DNA of 64,000 nucleotides from Arcuatula senhousia (lineage: Eukaryota; Mollusca; Bivalvia; Mytilida; Mytilidae): contig OZ020313.1 in the NCBI GenBank assembly GCA_963971305.1, forward strand, positions 54,136,203 through 54,200,202, read 5' to 3'. The notes under the pieces are model-generated. The model did no database searches and was not told the origin of the DNA. It saw only the letters and a program-made list of their open reading frames with translations. Positions 1 to 11,400 of the stretch are shown here, piece after piece. Made by a program: the position numbers and the translations under genes. The first letter of the stretch is position 1. Each line of letters opens with the position of its first letter.

Positions 1-157
1 GAAATTTTTACAAGTTTTGTTTTATAATATTACTATTTTCAACATTTAGTTGCATTCCAAGCATGCGAAGATAGTAAAAAAAATCGTACATTGTTATTTT
101 GACTTTTTCCTAAGTGTGACCAAAAGGCAAACTGGACTCATCCTTTTTTTGTATTTT

Positions 158-310
158 TAGTCTTGGGCCAATGCAAGACGGCGAGCAGCGACTTATGGTC
201 ATGCTGAAGACTGCTGGCTGTTTTCCATTGTGATTTTTTAAATTCCCTTTTTTTTATGTTGGTTGTGTCACGTACAATTATTCAACATCTATTTATCGTC
301 TACTTTAATG
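158..310 (+). repeat. Dispersed repeat family R, copy 1
   Basis: A block of about 150 bp beginning near GTCTTGGGCCAATGCAAGAC and ending near the ATTCAACATC motif. Related copies are visible near 2616-2790 (minus), 13180-13312, 39420-39560 and 49448-49600. I see no coding potential, TIRs or tRNA-like head, so the class is unknown. The rest of positions 1-470 is AT-rich with nothing I can identify. Confidence 0.6.
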
Positions 311-469
311 GTTATCATTTGTCAGATCAGCCTATGATTTTGAAGTATATAATATTATATGAAATAAGTTTAAACCAAATGTAGATCTCTTTATGAAAAT
401 TTGCAATGTACATGTATGCCTTTAGATTTTTTACGTTTATTAGCAATAAATTATATTATAACTCAAACA

Positions 470-650
470 GGGCCAGATCCAGAATTTTTTGAAAGGGGTT
501 GGTCCACAGAAAGTCCGCTGTGGACGAATGACGAAAAGGGGGTGGTTCCAGACAAATTTTGCAGAATACCTGCACGTTACTTTCGAAATTTTTTGCGGAA
601 AGGAGGAAAATTCCAACCTCGGAACCCCTCCCCCCCGCATCCGCAACTGC
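470..650. repeat. Degenerate MITE-like element
   Basis: The left end reads CAGGGCCAGATCCAGAATTT. The right end, read on the minus strand, begins CAGTTGCGGATGCGGGGGG, a loosely matching terminal inverted repeat. A related left end (CAGTGGCTGATCCAGAAATT) occurs at about 14735. Open frames across this stretch are short and overlap on both strands, so I treat them as chance. Confidence 0.35.
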
Positions 651-850
651 TCAAATATTTTTGATTGTCACCTATTCAAAGAATGTCCCTCCTTTATGAT
701 AGAGACTAAAGCAAACTTATACAGGAACGTTGCAATCCATGTTCCGCACACAGGGGGTTGGATTCTCGTCATTTATATTGACTTAAAAAAAAATCGACCC
801 CCTACTCTATAATCCAAGCCCCTGTGGTTCCGCACAGTTAAAATTATTTT

Positions 851-914
851 CTGACATGCTTGTAAGACAAGTGTGGCGACCAAACTGACATGTTTGTAAG
901 ACAAGTGTGGCGAC
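851..914. repeat. 30-bp direct repeat, two copies
   Basis: Two 30-bp units (851-880 and 885-914) starting CTGACATG and ending AAGTGTGGCGAC differ at one base and are separated by CAAA. Confidence 0.8.
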
Positions 915-2014
915 TTTGGTCTCTGTGTGGTGAATCGACAAAATTGTCAAGCAATGATAACATTTTCGAACAACCAATAACTTGTGACAAATAAGTTTAT
1001 TTTTCCGGATCCCGCAATAGCTATGTGAGAAATACATAAAATTATTCATCCTTATTAAAATGACCTAGATCAAGACAGACGAATGACCCAATGTGGCTAT
1101 TTTGTCATTTTCTAAAAATCAATAAAATGCTTGAATTGTGTGTGTCTGATTGACCTATATTTCTGTCTGTGATAATCACGTGGTGATAATAAACTATCTT
1201 CAATGAATTAACATTTTGCAGTCAAAAATTTATAAAGAAAGTACGCTTAAACATGTGCACAACCTGATAAAGTACGCTACATGATCTAGTTGAATCGCAT
1301 TGTTGCTTTAAAACACCGCCAAATAAAAGCATGAAATACGAAGATGCTGTGTACAACTTTTTTGCAAGATTTAACTTATTTTTGGTGTCCGATTAGTATT
1401 TTTGTCCTTTAAAACTTTATTCAATTAAGTAAATTTTCGCAATCCAAAATCAAATATCCATTTATACGCTAAAGTTACGCAAGATATGCTACACTGACTA
1501 AAATATAATCCGAAGCGGAACACATAATCTACTGGTCGCGGCCATATTGTCTTGATGGGAATCCGAAGATTGAGAATCCGAATATAGCCACCGAGTGAAA
1601 AGTGAAAGTATGTACATTGCAAAGAGCTTTTGTAAATATAGAAACGACGGAAACAAACGACCTAATTGATGTATCGCTGACAATCTTTTTATAATAGGTA
1701 GTAAATATCGAACCATATTACTTTCAAATTGTAACGTAAATGTCCCTATCTATCAGATTGCAATATGCTTTGAGAAGATATAAAACATATTTCTGTACAT
1801 TGAACTCTTTTTTATCCTGTAGTCATCAATTCCTTTGAGCACATTTATTTTTAAGTTTTTTTTATTATGGTACATCATACTTTTTGATTTTTTTGTCAGT
1901 TTATTTTAGTTAAGCATGTATTTTTATTTCTTCACATTTTAGTTGAGGGTAATGTGACCAAACTGCAACTGGTCTCAAATACTGCTTAGATTTTAATATT
2001 TTGTCAGACATTGT
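915..2014. other. AT-rich non-coding stretch
   Basis: About 1.1 kb with only short chance frames on both strands. I see no recognisable gene, RNA gene or clear repeat boundary. Confidence 0.5.
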
Positions 2015-2062
2015 CACTAGCTATTGTCATAGACCTGTATATTATACAGGTCTGTGCTAGTG
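2015..2062. repeat. Compound hairpin
   Basis: AGACCTGTATA (2031-2041) is followed after one base by its exact reverse complement (2043-2053). An outer pair, CACTAGC (2015-2021) and GCTAGTG (2056-2062), also pairs. It could be a small foldback repeat end or simply a cruciform-prone site. From about 2063 to 2615 I see nothing else. Confidence 0.6.
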
Positions 2063-2615
2063 TGTTTTAATTATTTAGGATTTCCTATAGATCTTCATTT
2101 GAATTTTCTTTTCTTTATCAATATTTATTTTCAAAGCATTTAAAACGAGAAATTAATTATCTAGCATTGCTCACAGATTTGCAAGTTCAACTATTTTGTA
2201 ATTACTTATCGATACAGAAGTTAATATCTTATGGATACATTGTGTGTTCATATGAAAAGTCCCGGAGATACATGTTCATAGAATATTTTGCATTTTTATT
2301 GTATTAGGATCACTGTTAAGAAAAAAATGAAGGGCTGATACAATATCTCATACATGGTCCATACATATGATTGCTGCTGTTCTCTCTATGTAACGTCGAC
2401 TAGGAACAAGCACATGCACAGCATTTTTCTAGCATCCTGCATATTGACTCAAAACCTCAAATGCCAGAAGCAAGCCCTGTGCCCTAAAAATTTAACTAGA
2501 AACCTTTTTCTACATGTAGCATGGTGTGTGGACTCTTAACCTCATATATCAGGAGCAAACCCCCAGTGCTCTAGACTTTTACTAGAATTTGTTATCCATT
2601 GCTTTTATACATTTA

Positions 2616-2790
2616 TGGAAAATAATGAGATGTGGAATAAGTGTACGTGACACAGCTCATATAACAAGCGGTAATATAGAAAAACCACAATGGAAAGCCA
2701 TCAGCCTTCAACGCGGCCAGTAGGTGCTGCTCACTGTTCTGCAATCGAAGCAAGGTCAAAATAAAATGCACGAATTCTATTTCAGTCCTG
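2616..2790 (-). repeat. Dispersed repeat family R, copy 2
   Basis: Reverse-strand copy of the R family. It reads AATGAGATGTGGAATAAGTG and continues through AACCACAATGG on the plus strand, mirroring the copies near 158 and 13180. Confidence 0.55.
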
Positions 2791-2894
2791 AAATAATCAA
2801 AGATAGACACCCTTCTTTAATGTAAATGTATGAAAAATAAATGTATCTTTATGTAAAATACTTTTATGTTAAGTTTTAGTGGAAGATTACATAT

Positions 2895-3012
2895 AGAATA
2901 TAGGACTTTTTTATTTTGAGATCGATTTTATCATTTGTTTTGGTGAACCCGAAGGGTGAACCAAAAAACAAGTGATAAAGTCGATCTCAAAATCAAAAAG
3001 TCATATATTCTC
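2895..3012. mobile_element. Foldback element, arms about 56 bp
   Basis: The left arm (2895-2950) and right arm (2954-3012) are near-perfect reverse complements around a very short GAA centre. Both contain TTTTGAGATCGA(T/C)TTTATCA. This predicts a long hairpin and resembles a foldback MITE. No coding content. Confidence 0.75.
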
Positions 3013-3139
3013 TTTATCGGTAATTTATAATTGTGACGTAACGTACTGACCCGATAATTTCGGTGATACACACCTGTTCGTGAGACAGACTTTATCAGCC
3101 AGTACATATCAAAGGAAAAATGTACTAATTACCGATAAA
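3013..3139. mobile_element. Small inverted-repeat element
   Basis: TTTATCGGTAATT (3013-3025) and its exact reverse complement AATTACCGATAAA (3127-3139) bound about 100 bp of non-coding sequence. It directly abuts the foldback element at 2895-3012 and may be part of it. Confidence 0.5.
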
Positions 3140-4089
3140 TGACTTTCTAATCGTTATGTTATTTTAAAGAAACATGACAGTATTTATAGAATTTCTATGC
3201 AAACAGACTCCATGCATGACAAGGATTCGTGTGTTATTGTATTTGCTTGTTAAGTATCGCAATGAAACCTGTCCGTTTTAAAAACTTTTTTGTTTACACA
3301 ATTTAAGCATAATTGAAACAGTATAAAAAATGCGGGTTAAATAGCATGTCATAGCCTTTTTAAAATATCCTTTCTATAAAGGAAGATATGAACTTAATTA
3401 GATAAAAAACAGTTGTTTTTAATAAGTTTAACATGTGAACTAGAAAAAAATGATTGATTGCGGTTTTTACGTTTGATCTTTATAGGATATATATTTGATA
3501 AAACACAATGTTATACCTCAGGAGGATCAACATGTTTATTATCATTCCATAATAAAATTGTACCATTTACTCTTGTGTTTTATTTTGCACAAAATTCAAG
3601 TCTAGTCCGATGTCGCCCTATATCGGCATCCCAATGGACACTTATTGGTGTCATTGCTTTATAATGATTTGTTTCATTAGAACTTGTTGCATTTTTAATC
3701 GGTTAGGAAATTATTTTGGTACATTGTAAGACCTAAAAATAAAGTAGGACCCGAATACTACCAGGCATTGTTTAGTCATAGCTTTGCTTTGGTATCCTCT
3801 TTGATGCATTTACATATGGTTTCTACTATGGTTTTCATAAACATATATATATTCTAGTTGGTCATGGCATAAATATTGTATAGAGCGTCTCTGGAGAGTG
3901 TTGTCAGTGTGTCACTTTGGTCATCGTAGTAATAATGTGATTTTATTTTGAGATCACCAGGATTTTTTGGGGGAGCTTGCTCCAATCTTTATAATATGCT
4001 CTTTATATTCAAGGTGTTTTAGGGTCACGCATAAGACATTTGGAAAGTGCGTTTCTGATGTGTCTTGTTTAGACAGGACACAGTTTAAA
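3140..4089. other. AT-rich non-coding stretch
   Basis: No gene or repeat boundary recognised. Short frames such as 3458-3664 show no family features. Confidence 0.4.
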
Positions 4090-4600
4090 AAAATAAAATC
4101 GCAGATACACATAACTTTGTCTTCAATGAACAAACTCACAGAGGAAAAGCTATCGGCATGCTCAACTTTCTTATAGATAAGATATTTGTTCAGTTTGGTG
4201 GACGTGTTGTACAGAAAACATATGTGATTCCGATGGGCACTTATTGTGTACCTTAACTTGCTGATTTGTTTCTTTATTCATATAAAGCAGATTTTTTACA
4301 ATCACTGCAAGACAAAAACATCGTAGACTAATACTCTCCTTTGACCTTTGATAAAGTCCTTTAATTCGTTGAACATTTCTCAATTTGGTGACTTTCTACA
4401 TCTCATATAACACCAGGAACTTACGATTAAGGGTACAATAAATTCTGCTCAATATTTAGATCTACATATCGAAATATACTCTCTCCAGGAAGACTTGTAT
4501 AAAAGCTCTATGACAATGATGATGACTCCAACTCTCCAATTGCCATCTTTCTGTCTGGAGTTTACGTATCACAATTGATTCGTTATTTGCTAACAGAGTG
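4090..4600 (+). pseudogene. Decayed Penelope-like RT fragment (PLE-B type)
   Basis: On the plus strand the frame starting at about 4140 reads through a recognisable RT segment. FLIDKIFVQFGG is followed by a motif B relative (IPMGT, then a stop, then LADLFLYSY), and further on (about 4540) by GVYVSQLIRYL. It aligns by eye with the RT at 4983-5991, but contains stop codons and frame changes and is a dead fragment. It lies on the opposite strand to the two younger PLE copies that follow. Confidence 0.65.
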
Positions 4601-4664
4601 CTTTTTTGCTTCTAAGTTGTTGTCGTCATGTAAGAAAATTTATGGGACACAAAATATGTGCGCA

Positions 4665-5991
4665 TAGAAAATAAAGGTAATAACAAAACTACCGAACTTG
4701 AATGATCAATCTCATAGTCCAGAGAAAATGACAAAAACGAATCAGTCATACCAGAGAACTGGTGGATCGCAATGGTCCTGACTTGGTACAGGCATTTCAA
4801 ACGAAATGGTGGGTTAAACCAGGTTTTATGGCGCCAAACCTCCCTCTTCCATTGCGATCTTAGGATCCGGTAATGACCATAGAACACAACATAGTTGTGA
4901 GACACAATAGGGATATTGAGGTGATCATCTCAGTACACCAGACCAGTCAAACACTAATTAAAACAATTAACTATCATATCTTTTAACTCAATTTTGAACT
5001 TTCTACTAGTGGCTGATAACGAAGAAAGAATTTTTTAAGTGATCGTATGAGACGTATTTTCTTATAGCCCTGCTTCAAAAGTCGGTCACGAAGAAACCGG
5101 TGTCTGATCAAAAAATCTGTGAAATGTGTGCAAGCTCTGGCATATCGAATAAGTTGAGAAATATAAACACCGTATGCAGGAGAAGTAGGTATATTGCTCT
5201 GTAGATTAGGAAAATTAATAATTTGAAAATTAAAATCGTCTCGTTTATCGTAAATTTTTGTACTGAGATGACCACCTGGGTCAAATTCGAGGTGCAAATC
5301 CAAGAAAGACGTGAAGCAATTAGATTCGGTGGTCTCTTTAATCTCTAATTCCGGAGGATATATTGAAGGAATCCAACTACCAAATGAAGTGTTATTGACA
5401 GAAAGGACATCATCAATATATCTGAATGTAAGATTAAATGACCGTGCCTCTTTCATCTTCTTGTCCTTTACGAGTCCCTGAAGAAATTCAGTCTCGTAAG
5501 AGTATAAAAACAAATCGGCGAGGAGAGGAGCACAGTTTGTGCCCATTGGAATGCCGATTTGTTGTTGAAAAATCTCTCCTCCGAAGGTGACAAATATGTT
5601 GTCAATGAGGAAATCAAGCTTACTGCAAACTTGTTCCAGTGTGTAACAAATTTTATCTTTGAAAGATGTTTTGGAAAAGAATGTAGAATTATAACCCAAA
5701 ACAACAAAATTCCTTGAGTTTGAAAATGCTTTTTCGAGAAGTTTTTTCAGGCGACATTTTAGTTTTTCGTGTGGCAAGGTAGTGTATAAAGTTGAAAAAT
5801 CGAACGTTTTTAAAGAGTGAACCTCAGAAAATGATCTAGATTTAAAATGATCTAACAAATCTTTTGAGTTTTTCAAAATCCACCTATGGTTAATTCCACT
5901 ACGATTATAAATAGTGTCGCAGTATGCTTGTTGACCTTCTTTGACAGCAGACAAGATTTTAGTTAAATGAACGGACAGCTCTGTAGTTGAA
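4665..5991 (-). mobile_element. Penelope-like element copy PLE-A1, 5'-truncated
   Basis: Minus-strand retroelement whose 3' untranslated end (4665-4980, ending in ACCTTTATT on the minus strand) and coding part match 6904-8240 almost base for base. Homology to the longer copy stops at about 5991, so the 5' part is missing, as expected from incomplete reverse transcription. The two copies lie in direct orientation about 2.24 kb apart. Classification as Penelope-like rests on the RT motifs described for its reading frame and is hedged. Confidence 0.75.
4983..5991 (-). pseudogene. Reverse transcriptase of PLE-A1 (partial ORF)
   Basis: An open frame of about 335 codons without an internal stop encodes an RNA-dependent DNA polymerase domain. 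Visible motifs in order are KTFDFSTLYTTLPH (motif A), IGIPMGTNCAPLLADLFLYS (motif B), FRYIDDVLSV (motif C with the catalytic YIDD), FLDLHLEFD, and a C-terminal thumb-like segment ISQLIRYARAC. The polymerase residues look intact, so the domain could in principle be translated. The N-terminal third present in PLE-A2 is missing, and no GIY-YIG endonuclease is visible. The frame enters from the truncation point with no convincing own start codon. Penelope-type RT is my best assignment because PLE-A2 has the linked ADK...Y and PKLHK motifs; another RT lineage is possible. Confidence 0.75.
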
Positions 5992-6349
5992 CAAAAATAT
6001 GGAATTTATAATGCTCAAATTGGCGTTTTCATACTTTACTGATTTTGATACTCTGAATTGATCATTGGTAGCGAGACACAGTCTCTTTAAAGCATGGACT
6101 GTGTACTCTTTCGTTACGATTTAATTACGTTATTAATTGCTATTCAGTAATTTTTGTATTTTTATGGGTTTTTTTGTATTTCTTCGTGTTGTTCTCGTTC
6201 GTGTTCACTGGTTTAGTCTTTGTCCCATTGGTGCTACGTTGCTTCTCTCAGACGCAATTTAAAGTTAATCATTTTGCTTAGACTGTAGTTTATATTTCTG
6301 TGGGGTTGTCTGCTGGTAAGTCTTGTATAATATAAATAAAAGAAATAAA
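5992..6349. other. Non-coding spacer between PLE copies
   Basis: AT-rich sequence with no recognisable coding or repeat structure, ending in an A-rich run just before the next PLE fragment. Confidence 0.4.
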
Positions 6350-6590
6350 AAAAATTACCGAACTTGAATGTTCAATCTCAAATATGCAAGACAAATCAAC
6401 GAACTACACACCAGAGAAGCACAAGATCACAATGGCCCTGACTTGGTACAGGAACACCCGTGTCAAATTCGAGATGCAAATCCAAAAATAATGTAGAGCA
6501 AAATCGAAGATATCTTATATCATCATCGACTCTGAATGATAAGTTAAAAAGTAATTTATCTCGCAAACAAATCGCTGTTGACAAAGGACA
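6350..6590 (-). mobile_element. Internally deleted PLE-A fragment
   Basis: The PLE-A 3' end (ACCGAACTTGAATG..., plus strand) is fused directly to the FLDLHLEFD-coding region of the RT; everything between is missing. The segment from 6590 to 6680 matches sequence downstream of PLE-B remnants (CAGAAACTGCTTACC). Confidence 0.6.
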
Positions 6591-6903
6591 TAAAACGTTC
6601 GTGATATAACAAACAGAAACTGCTTACCTTTTCGGAGCATCCGTGATTTTTTACTTAAGTTTACGTTACTGGATGCAGTTTTCTAGCTAGCTCACCTGAC
6701 CCGAGGGGTCATGTGAGCTATTGTCATCGTTAGGCGTCCGTCGTCCGTTAACTTTTCTTCAAAGATCTTCTTCTCTGAAACCGCCGAAGGGATTACTTTC
6801 AAACTTTGTTCACTTGATCTTGATGTCCTCTACCAAGTATGTGAAATTTATGACCATTTTCACTGGTTTTGGACTTTATCTTGAAAACTGTAAGTGTTAG
6901 AGG

Positions 6904-8772
6904 AATAAAGGTAATAACAAAACTACCGAACTTGAATGATCAATCTCATAGTCCAGAGAAAATGACAAAAACTAATCAGTCATACCGGAGAATTGGTGGA
7001 TCGCAATGATCCTGACTTGGTACATGCATTTTAAACGAAATGGTGGGTTAAACCAGGTTTTATGGCGCCAAACCTCCCTCTTCCATTGCGATCTTAGGAT
7101 CCGGTAATGACCATAGAACACAACATAGTTGTGAGACACAATAGGGATATTGAGGTGATCATCTCAGTACACCAGACCAGTCAAACACTAATTAAAACAA
7201 TTAACTATCATATCTTTTAACTCAATTTTGAACTTTTCTACTAGTGGCTGATAACGAAGAAAGAATTTTTTAAGTGATCGTATGAGACGTATTTTCTTAT
7301 AGCCCTGCTTCAAAAGTCGGTCACGAAGAAACCGGTGTCTGATCAAAAAATCTGTGAAATGTGTGCAAGCTCTGGCATATCGAATAAGTTGTGAAATATA
7401 AACACCGTATGCAGGGGAAGTAGGTATATTGCTCTGTAGATTAGGAAAATTAATAATTTGAAAATTAAAATCGTCTCGTTTATCGTAAATTTTTGTACTG
7501 AGATGACCACCAGGGTCAAATTCGAGGTGCAAATCCAAGAAAGACGTGAAGCAATTTGATTCGGTGGTCTCTTTAATCTCCAATTCTGGAGGATATATTG
7601 AAGGAATCCATCTACCAAATGAAGTGTTATTGACAGAAAAGACATCATCAATGTATCTGAATTTAAAATTAAATGACCTTGCCTCTATCATCTTCTTGTT
7701 CTTTACGAGTCCCTGAAGAAATTCAGTCTCGTAAGAGTATAAAACAAATCGGCGAGAAGAGGAGCACAGTTTGTGCCCATTGGAACGCCGATTTGTTGTT
7801 GAAAAATATCTCCTCCGAATGTGACAAATATGTTGTCAATGAGGAAATCAAGCATACTGCAAACTTGTTCCAGTGTCTAACAAATCTTATCTTTGAAAGA
7901 TGTTTTGGAAAAGAATGTAGAATTATAACCCAAAACAACAAAATTCCTAGAGTGTGAAAAGGCTTTTTTGAGAAGTTTTTTCAGGCGACATTTTAGTTTT
8001 CCGTGTGGCAAGGTAGTGTATAAAGTTGAAAAATCGAACGTTTTCAAAGAGTGAACCTCAGAAAATGATCTAGATTTAAAATGATCTAACAAATCTTTTG
8101 AGTTCTTCAAAATCCACATATGGTTAATTCCACTACGATTATAAATAGCGTCGCAGTATGCTTGTTGACCTTCTTTGACAGCAGACAAGATTTTAGTTAA
8201 ATGAACGGACAGCTCTGTAGTTGAACATGATGAAGATCCAGCTATATACCTTTCTTTGTACGGATTTTTGTGAAGTTTAGGTATCCAGTACAAATATGGT
8301 AACTCTTTATGTTCCTCTTTCATCGGAATATTGAAAGAGGACAAAAAGAGCTATGGTTGGCTATGGTTTCATCTTTTTTAAATGTAGTCCGTTTGTATGT
8401 AGCACTAGCGGAAGTATTACCATCAATGCCTAGTTCTTTTATTAGACAATTGTAATAATGTGCTTTACATACAAAAACTATATTATTGGAAGCCTTGTCT
8501 GCTGGCGTGACAACATACCTGTCACGTAAGGAAGAGAGACAATTGAGAGCTTCACGATCTCTAAATACAGAAGAAGGCCGGGGGTTCACACATTTGCGAA
8601 GTTTGTCTATTCGGCTTCGTACAGGAGATCGGATAGTCCTTACCCAGTCCGACAGTGATTCAAGCTCTGGTTCTTGGTCCTTTTCCCTCTTTATCCAGGC
8701 TCTAGCATAGTCCTCCACAGCGTCCATGATGATCTTAAAGTTGTGATTCCAATTTATACGTTGCGGTTCCCT
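6904..8772 (-). mobile_element. Penelope-like element copy PLE-A2, nested in H1
   Basis: The longer PLE-A copy, about 1.87 kb. It shares its 3' untranslated region and RT with PLE-A1 but extends about 0.53 kb further 5'. It is inserted in H1, splitting a sequence that is continuous in the other H copies. No clear long target duplication is visible. Confidence 0.75.
7188..8772 (-). pseudogene. Reverse transcriptase of PLE-A2, inactivated
   Basis: Reading 5' to 3' on the minus strand, the N-terminal part (8772 to about 8345) contains VTPADKASNNIVFV. The next segment has PYLYWIPKLHKNPYKERYIA and motif A (DFSTLYTTLPH), and the last has motif C (FRYIDDVFSV) and the thumb. Three lesions break it. 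There is a frame change near 8345, beside a T/A run. A TAG at about 7877-7879 replaces the TAC (Tyr) codon of PLE-A1. One A is missing from the A run near 7741-7744. ADK...Y and PKLHK-like motifs are features I associate with Penelope-like RTs. This copy shows what PLE-A1 lost at its 5' end, while PLE-A1 is open where this one is broken. Confidence 0.8.
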
Positions 8773-9579
8773 GAAAAGTAAGCCTTTCAAAATTGTTCAG
8801 CTCATTGAGATCTAGAAAAAAGATTTCAGGGTCAAAATTGTCACATCAACCTTTTTAAGAGTTATCCCTCTGTAACTGTTTTTTTTTATCAATTTTGACT
8901 GATTTTTAAAAATCTTCTTTTCTGAAACCACTGAAGGAATTGCTTTCAAACTTTGTACATTTGATCTTTAGGATGTCCTCCATAAAGTTTGTGAAATTTG
9001 TGCATGCCGACCAACCAACATGGCCGCCGTTACTAAAATAGAACAGTGGGAACATACCATAATTTTTAGCTTACAGCTCAAAAAGTATAAGAGATAGAGA
9101 ACATTTTTAGCAAACTACCTTTTTCAAAATCAACAGCTCTATGAAACTCTAAATAATGTGAGACGACTCCTTTTGGGAGTTATTTCCCCTTAATCGTCAA
9201 AATTGACCATTTTCACAGTTTATAAAATTGTATCTAAAAGCTAGAGGAAAAGTTAACATTTCAAAATTGTTCAGCTCATTGAGATATACAAAATGATTTC
9301 AGGGTCAAAATTGTCAGATCAACTTTAAAAGTTATCATCCTTTAACTGTTTTCAATCAATTTTATCTTGTTCGTTTTTTTCAAACGGAAAGCTTTGTAAC
9401 TTTGTATTCTTGATCTTAAGAGTGTTTTCTATCCTTACTAGTGTTTTATGTTATTTACCAATTACATGTAGACCATGTTGCCCACTAGGTAAGAGGCTTT
9501 AGCGTAAGAGATCAGGTGAGCGATTCAGGCTCCTAGGAGCCTCTTGTTTTTTTTCTGACTGTTCTCTGTTGCGTATCTT

Positions 9580-9650
9580 AATGCTGGCGTCACACTATCC
9601 CGATTTTGAGCCCGATGGAAACACGATTATGGATGTTTTTAAAATCGGGA
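9580..9650. repeat. TTAA-flanked TGCTGGCGTCACAC end
   Basis: TTAA followed by TGCTGGCGTCACACTATCCC occurs here, and its reverse complement, also abutting TTAA, lies at about 17872-17925. About 50 bp match at each place. This looks like the end of a TTAA-specific DNA element (piggyBac or Kolobok type). Because the order of adjoining blocks differs on the two sides, I do not claim these are the two ends of one 8.3-kb element. Confidence 0.55.
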
Positions 9651-9750
9651 GTGATCGTATTCAAATCGCGCTATTCGTGTTGGCATCTTTTACCATCGGC
9701 TGAAATATTTCAACTTCGGGAGCAACTTCGTAATGCCTTCCTAATTTTTT

Positions 9751-11400
9751 AACATGTTAAAAAACTCTCGAAGGTTCGTGCGAAGGTCTCCTTGTTCGTG
9801 TTGTGTTCGTTAATCCATCCTTTCTATCGTGACGCCTTCGTGAAAGCATCTTCTGATTTCGTGTTACCTTCTAAGTGTCGTCGGCTTAATTTATCTTACG
9901 ATGGCAGCACGAATAAAACAAGAAGCTCTCCGAAGGTGGTGCGAAGGAAACACGGCGTCGCAAAGACCTCGCTTTGTATTCGTATATCCGTCGTAACTAA
10001 TGTAATGGCATAGAGTAATGGCATGGAGATGGAAACATGGAACTGGTCAAAGCAGTACGATTTCTGAAAAAAAAATATCAAACGTGTCAAAATTGCCTTA
10101 TAGGGACATTTATTAATCCATTTCAGTTAGGGGCGTGTTACAATAAATCGTTTAGAAAAAGAAAAGTAAGTACATGTATATAGCTATGTTTCCCCCCCCC
10201 CCCCCGCTTAATTAAAATGCAGCAGGAGGAAGGCTTACAAGACAGCAGCTTGAGATACAAGTATCCTCATTAATTCTTTATTCATATTTTTTTTAGTTTC
10301 GAAAAATTGATAAAGGAAATTTTAAAAAATGAAACTAGAATGATCAGTCTCAAAAGTATAAGAAGAAAAGACAAAACAAAGCGAAGACAGTCTGGATCTA
10401 GAATCTTCTCAGTGACGCTTTTCTTTTCGTCCTGTTCTTTCCAGCCAGGCGCTTCTCTCAATCGCGTCCTCGTCCAGGCTTTTGTGGCACCTTTTAATAC
10501 TTAAATTTCAATATCAGAAATACAGGTTTAAACATTTTAAACTTACTTTAGTTTTTATCAGTCCCCTACCGACAAAAGCCGAAGGGGACTTTAAATTTGC
10601 ACTCCGTCTGCCCGTTTGTGTGTCTGTCCGGCCCGGCCCGGTCGTCTCGCTGTCACAATAACTTTTTCGCACTTTTTTAAACCTTATATATAGAAATTAA
10701 ACTTTAAACTGATTTTTGGTATGTGAGTCTTACCATGATGAGTTAAGTACTACTTTTTCTAAGGATCAGGCAGATACCATTATTAGGGTGGCACATCGAT
10801 AATAAATACACAAAAAAGTTTCAACAGAATTAGGTAAAGCAACCCCAGTAAACTTTGTTTTGACCACTAAATTTTTCAGTCTATCTTGGGTTTAGGAGAT
10901 ATTAACAGTCAAAATTTAGTTACATTGTGTAGTGAAAAGTACGGGAAAATTTCCCGCCATATTTTTTTCCTATATAACCAGTCAAAAAATATCTAAGCAC
11001 CAAATACATATTAAGATGTAAAAACTGAATTGGGTTTGTTTTTATGGTAAAATGAATGCATCTATACCCCAAAATCTGAAATTGGAAATTATCGATGTGC
11101 CACCCCCTGCCTGATCCTTATGTGGAATAGTACTTAAAGATCAAGTTAACGCGTTGTTCCGGTCCGCAATTTTTTACAGGGTTAACATGGTTAAGATCCT
11201 TAATATTTCTTGAGTGATGACAACAACCTGGGAGCAACGTACCCCTGTGTTAACCGGACCCTTTGAACTTTGGAATTTCACTAAAATATCAGTTTCCCTC
11301 ACTTTTTTCTTAACCCTTAATTATAGTTATTAAACTGCTTTTTGGTATGTGCTGTATGCCAGTTCACAATTACCGGTTACTGAGATCAAGTTTACATTCC
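9751..11400 (+). repeat. Left arm of large inverted repeat
   Basis: Three blocks (about 9751-10110, 10237-10745 and 11134-11400) reappear as reverse complements at about 17945-18262, 17400-17870 and 17022-17290. Landmarks are TCAGTCCCCTACCGACAAAAG (10559) against the same sequence inverted near 17550, and CCGGTTACTGAGATCAAG (11374) against its complement near 17035. Small differences show the arms have diverged. No gene is seen in the arm. Confidence 0.8.
10747..11133. mobile_element. TTAA-specific MITE (387 bp)
   Basis: TTAA (10743-10746) and TTAA (11134-11137) flank an element starting GTACTA and ending TAGTAC, with inner inverted repeats AAGGATCAGGCAG / CTGCCTGATCCTT and GGTGGCACATCGATAA / its complement. 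The opposite palindrome arm has the intact sequence GATGAGTTAAAGATC with a single TTAA (complement of 17271-17274). That proves the insertion and its target duplication. No ORF, so mobilised in trans (piggyBac or Kolobok type likely). Confidence 0.85.

Larger units (their letters stand above)
6684..9549 (+). mobile_element. Tandem-core element H1, split by PLE-A2
   Basis: The left end TAGCTCACCTGACC and the right end CAGGTGAGCGATTC followed by the hairpin AGGCTCCTAGGAGCCT match the two ends of the element at 57690-59187 in reverse order. PLE-A2 is inserted within it (6904-8772). The other H copies (about 18860, 28380, 50710) carry the uninterrupted sequence AAGCTAGAGGAAAAGTTAAC at that point. 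Short subterminal inverted repeats plus a terminal hairpin resemble non-autonomous Helentron-type (HINE/pearl-like) elements; that class is an inference. Confidence 0.6.
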
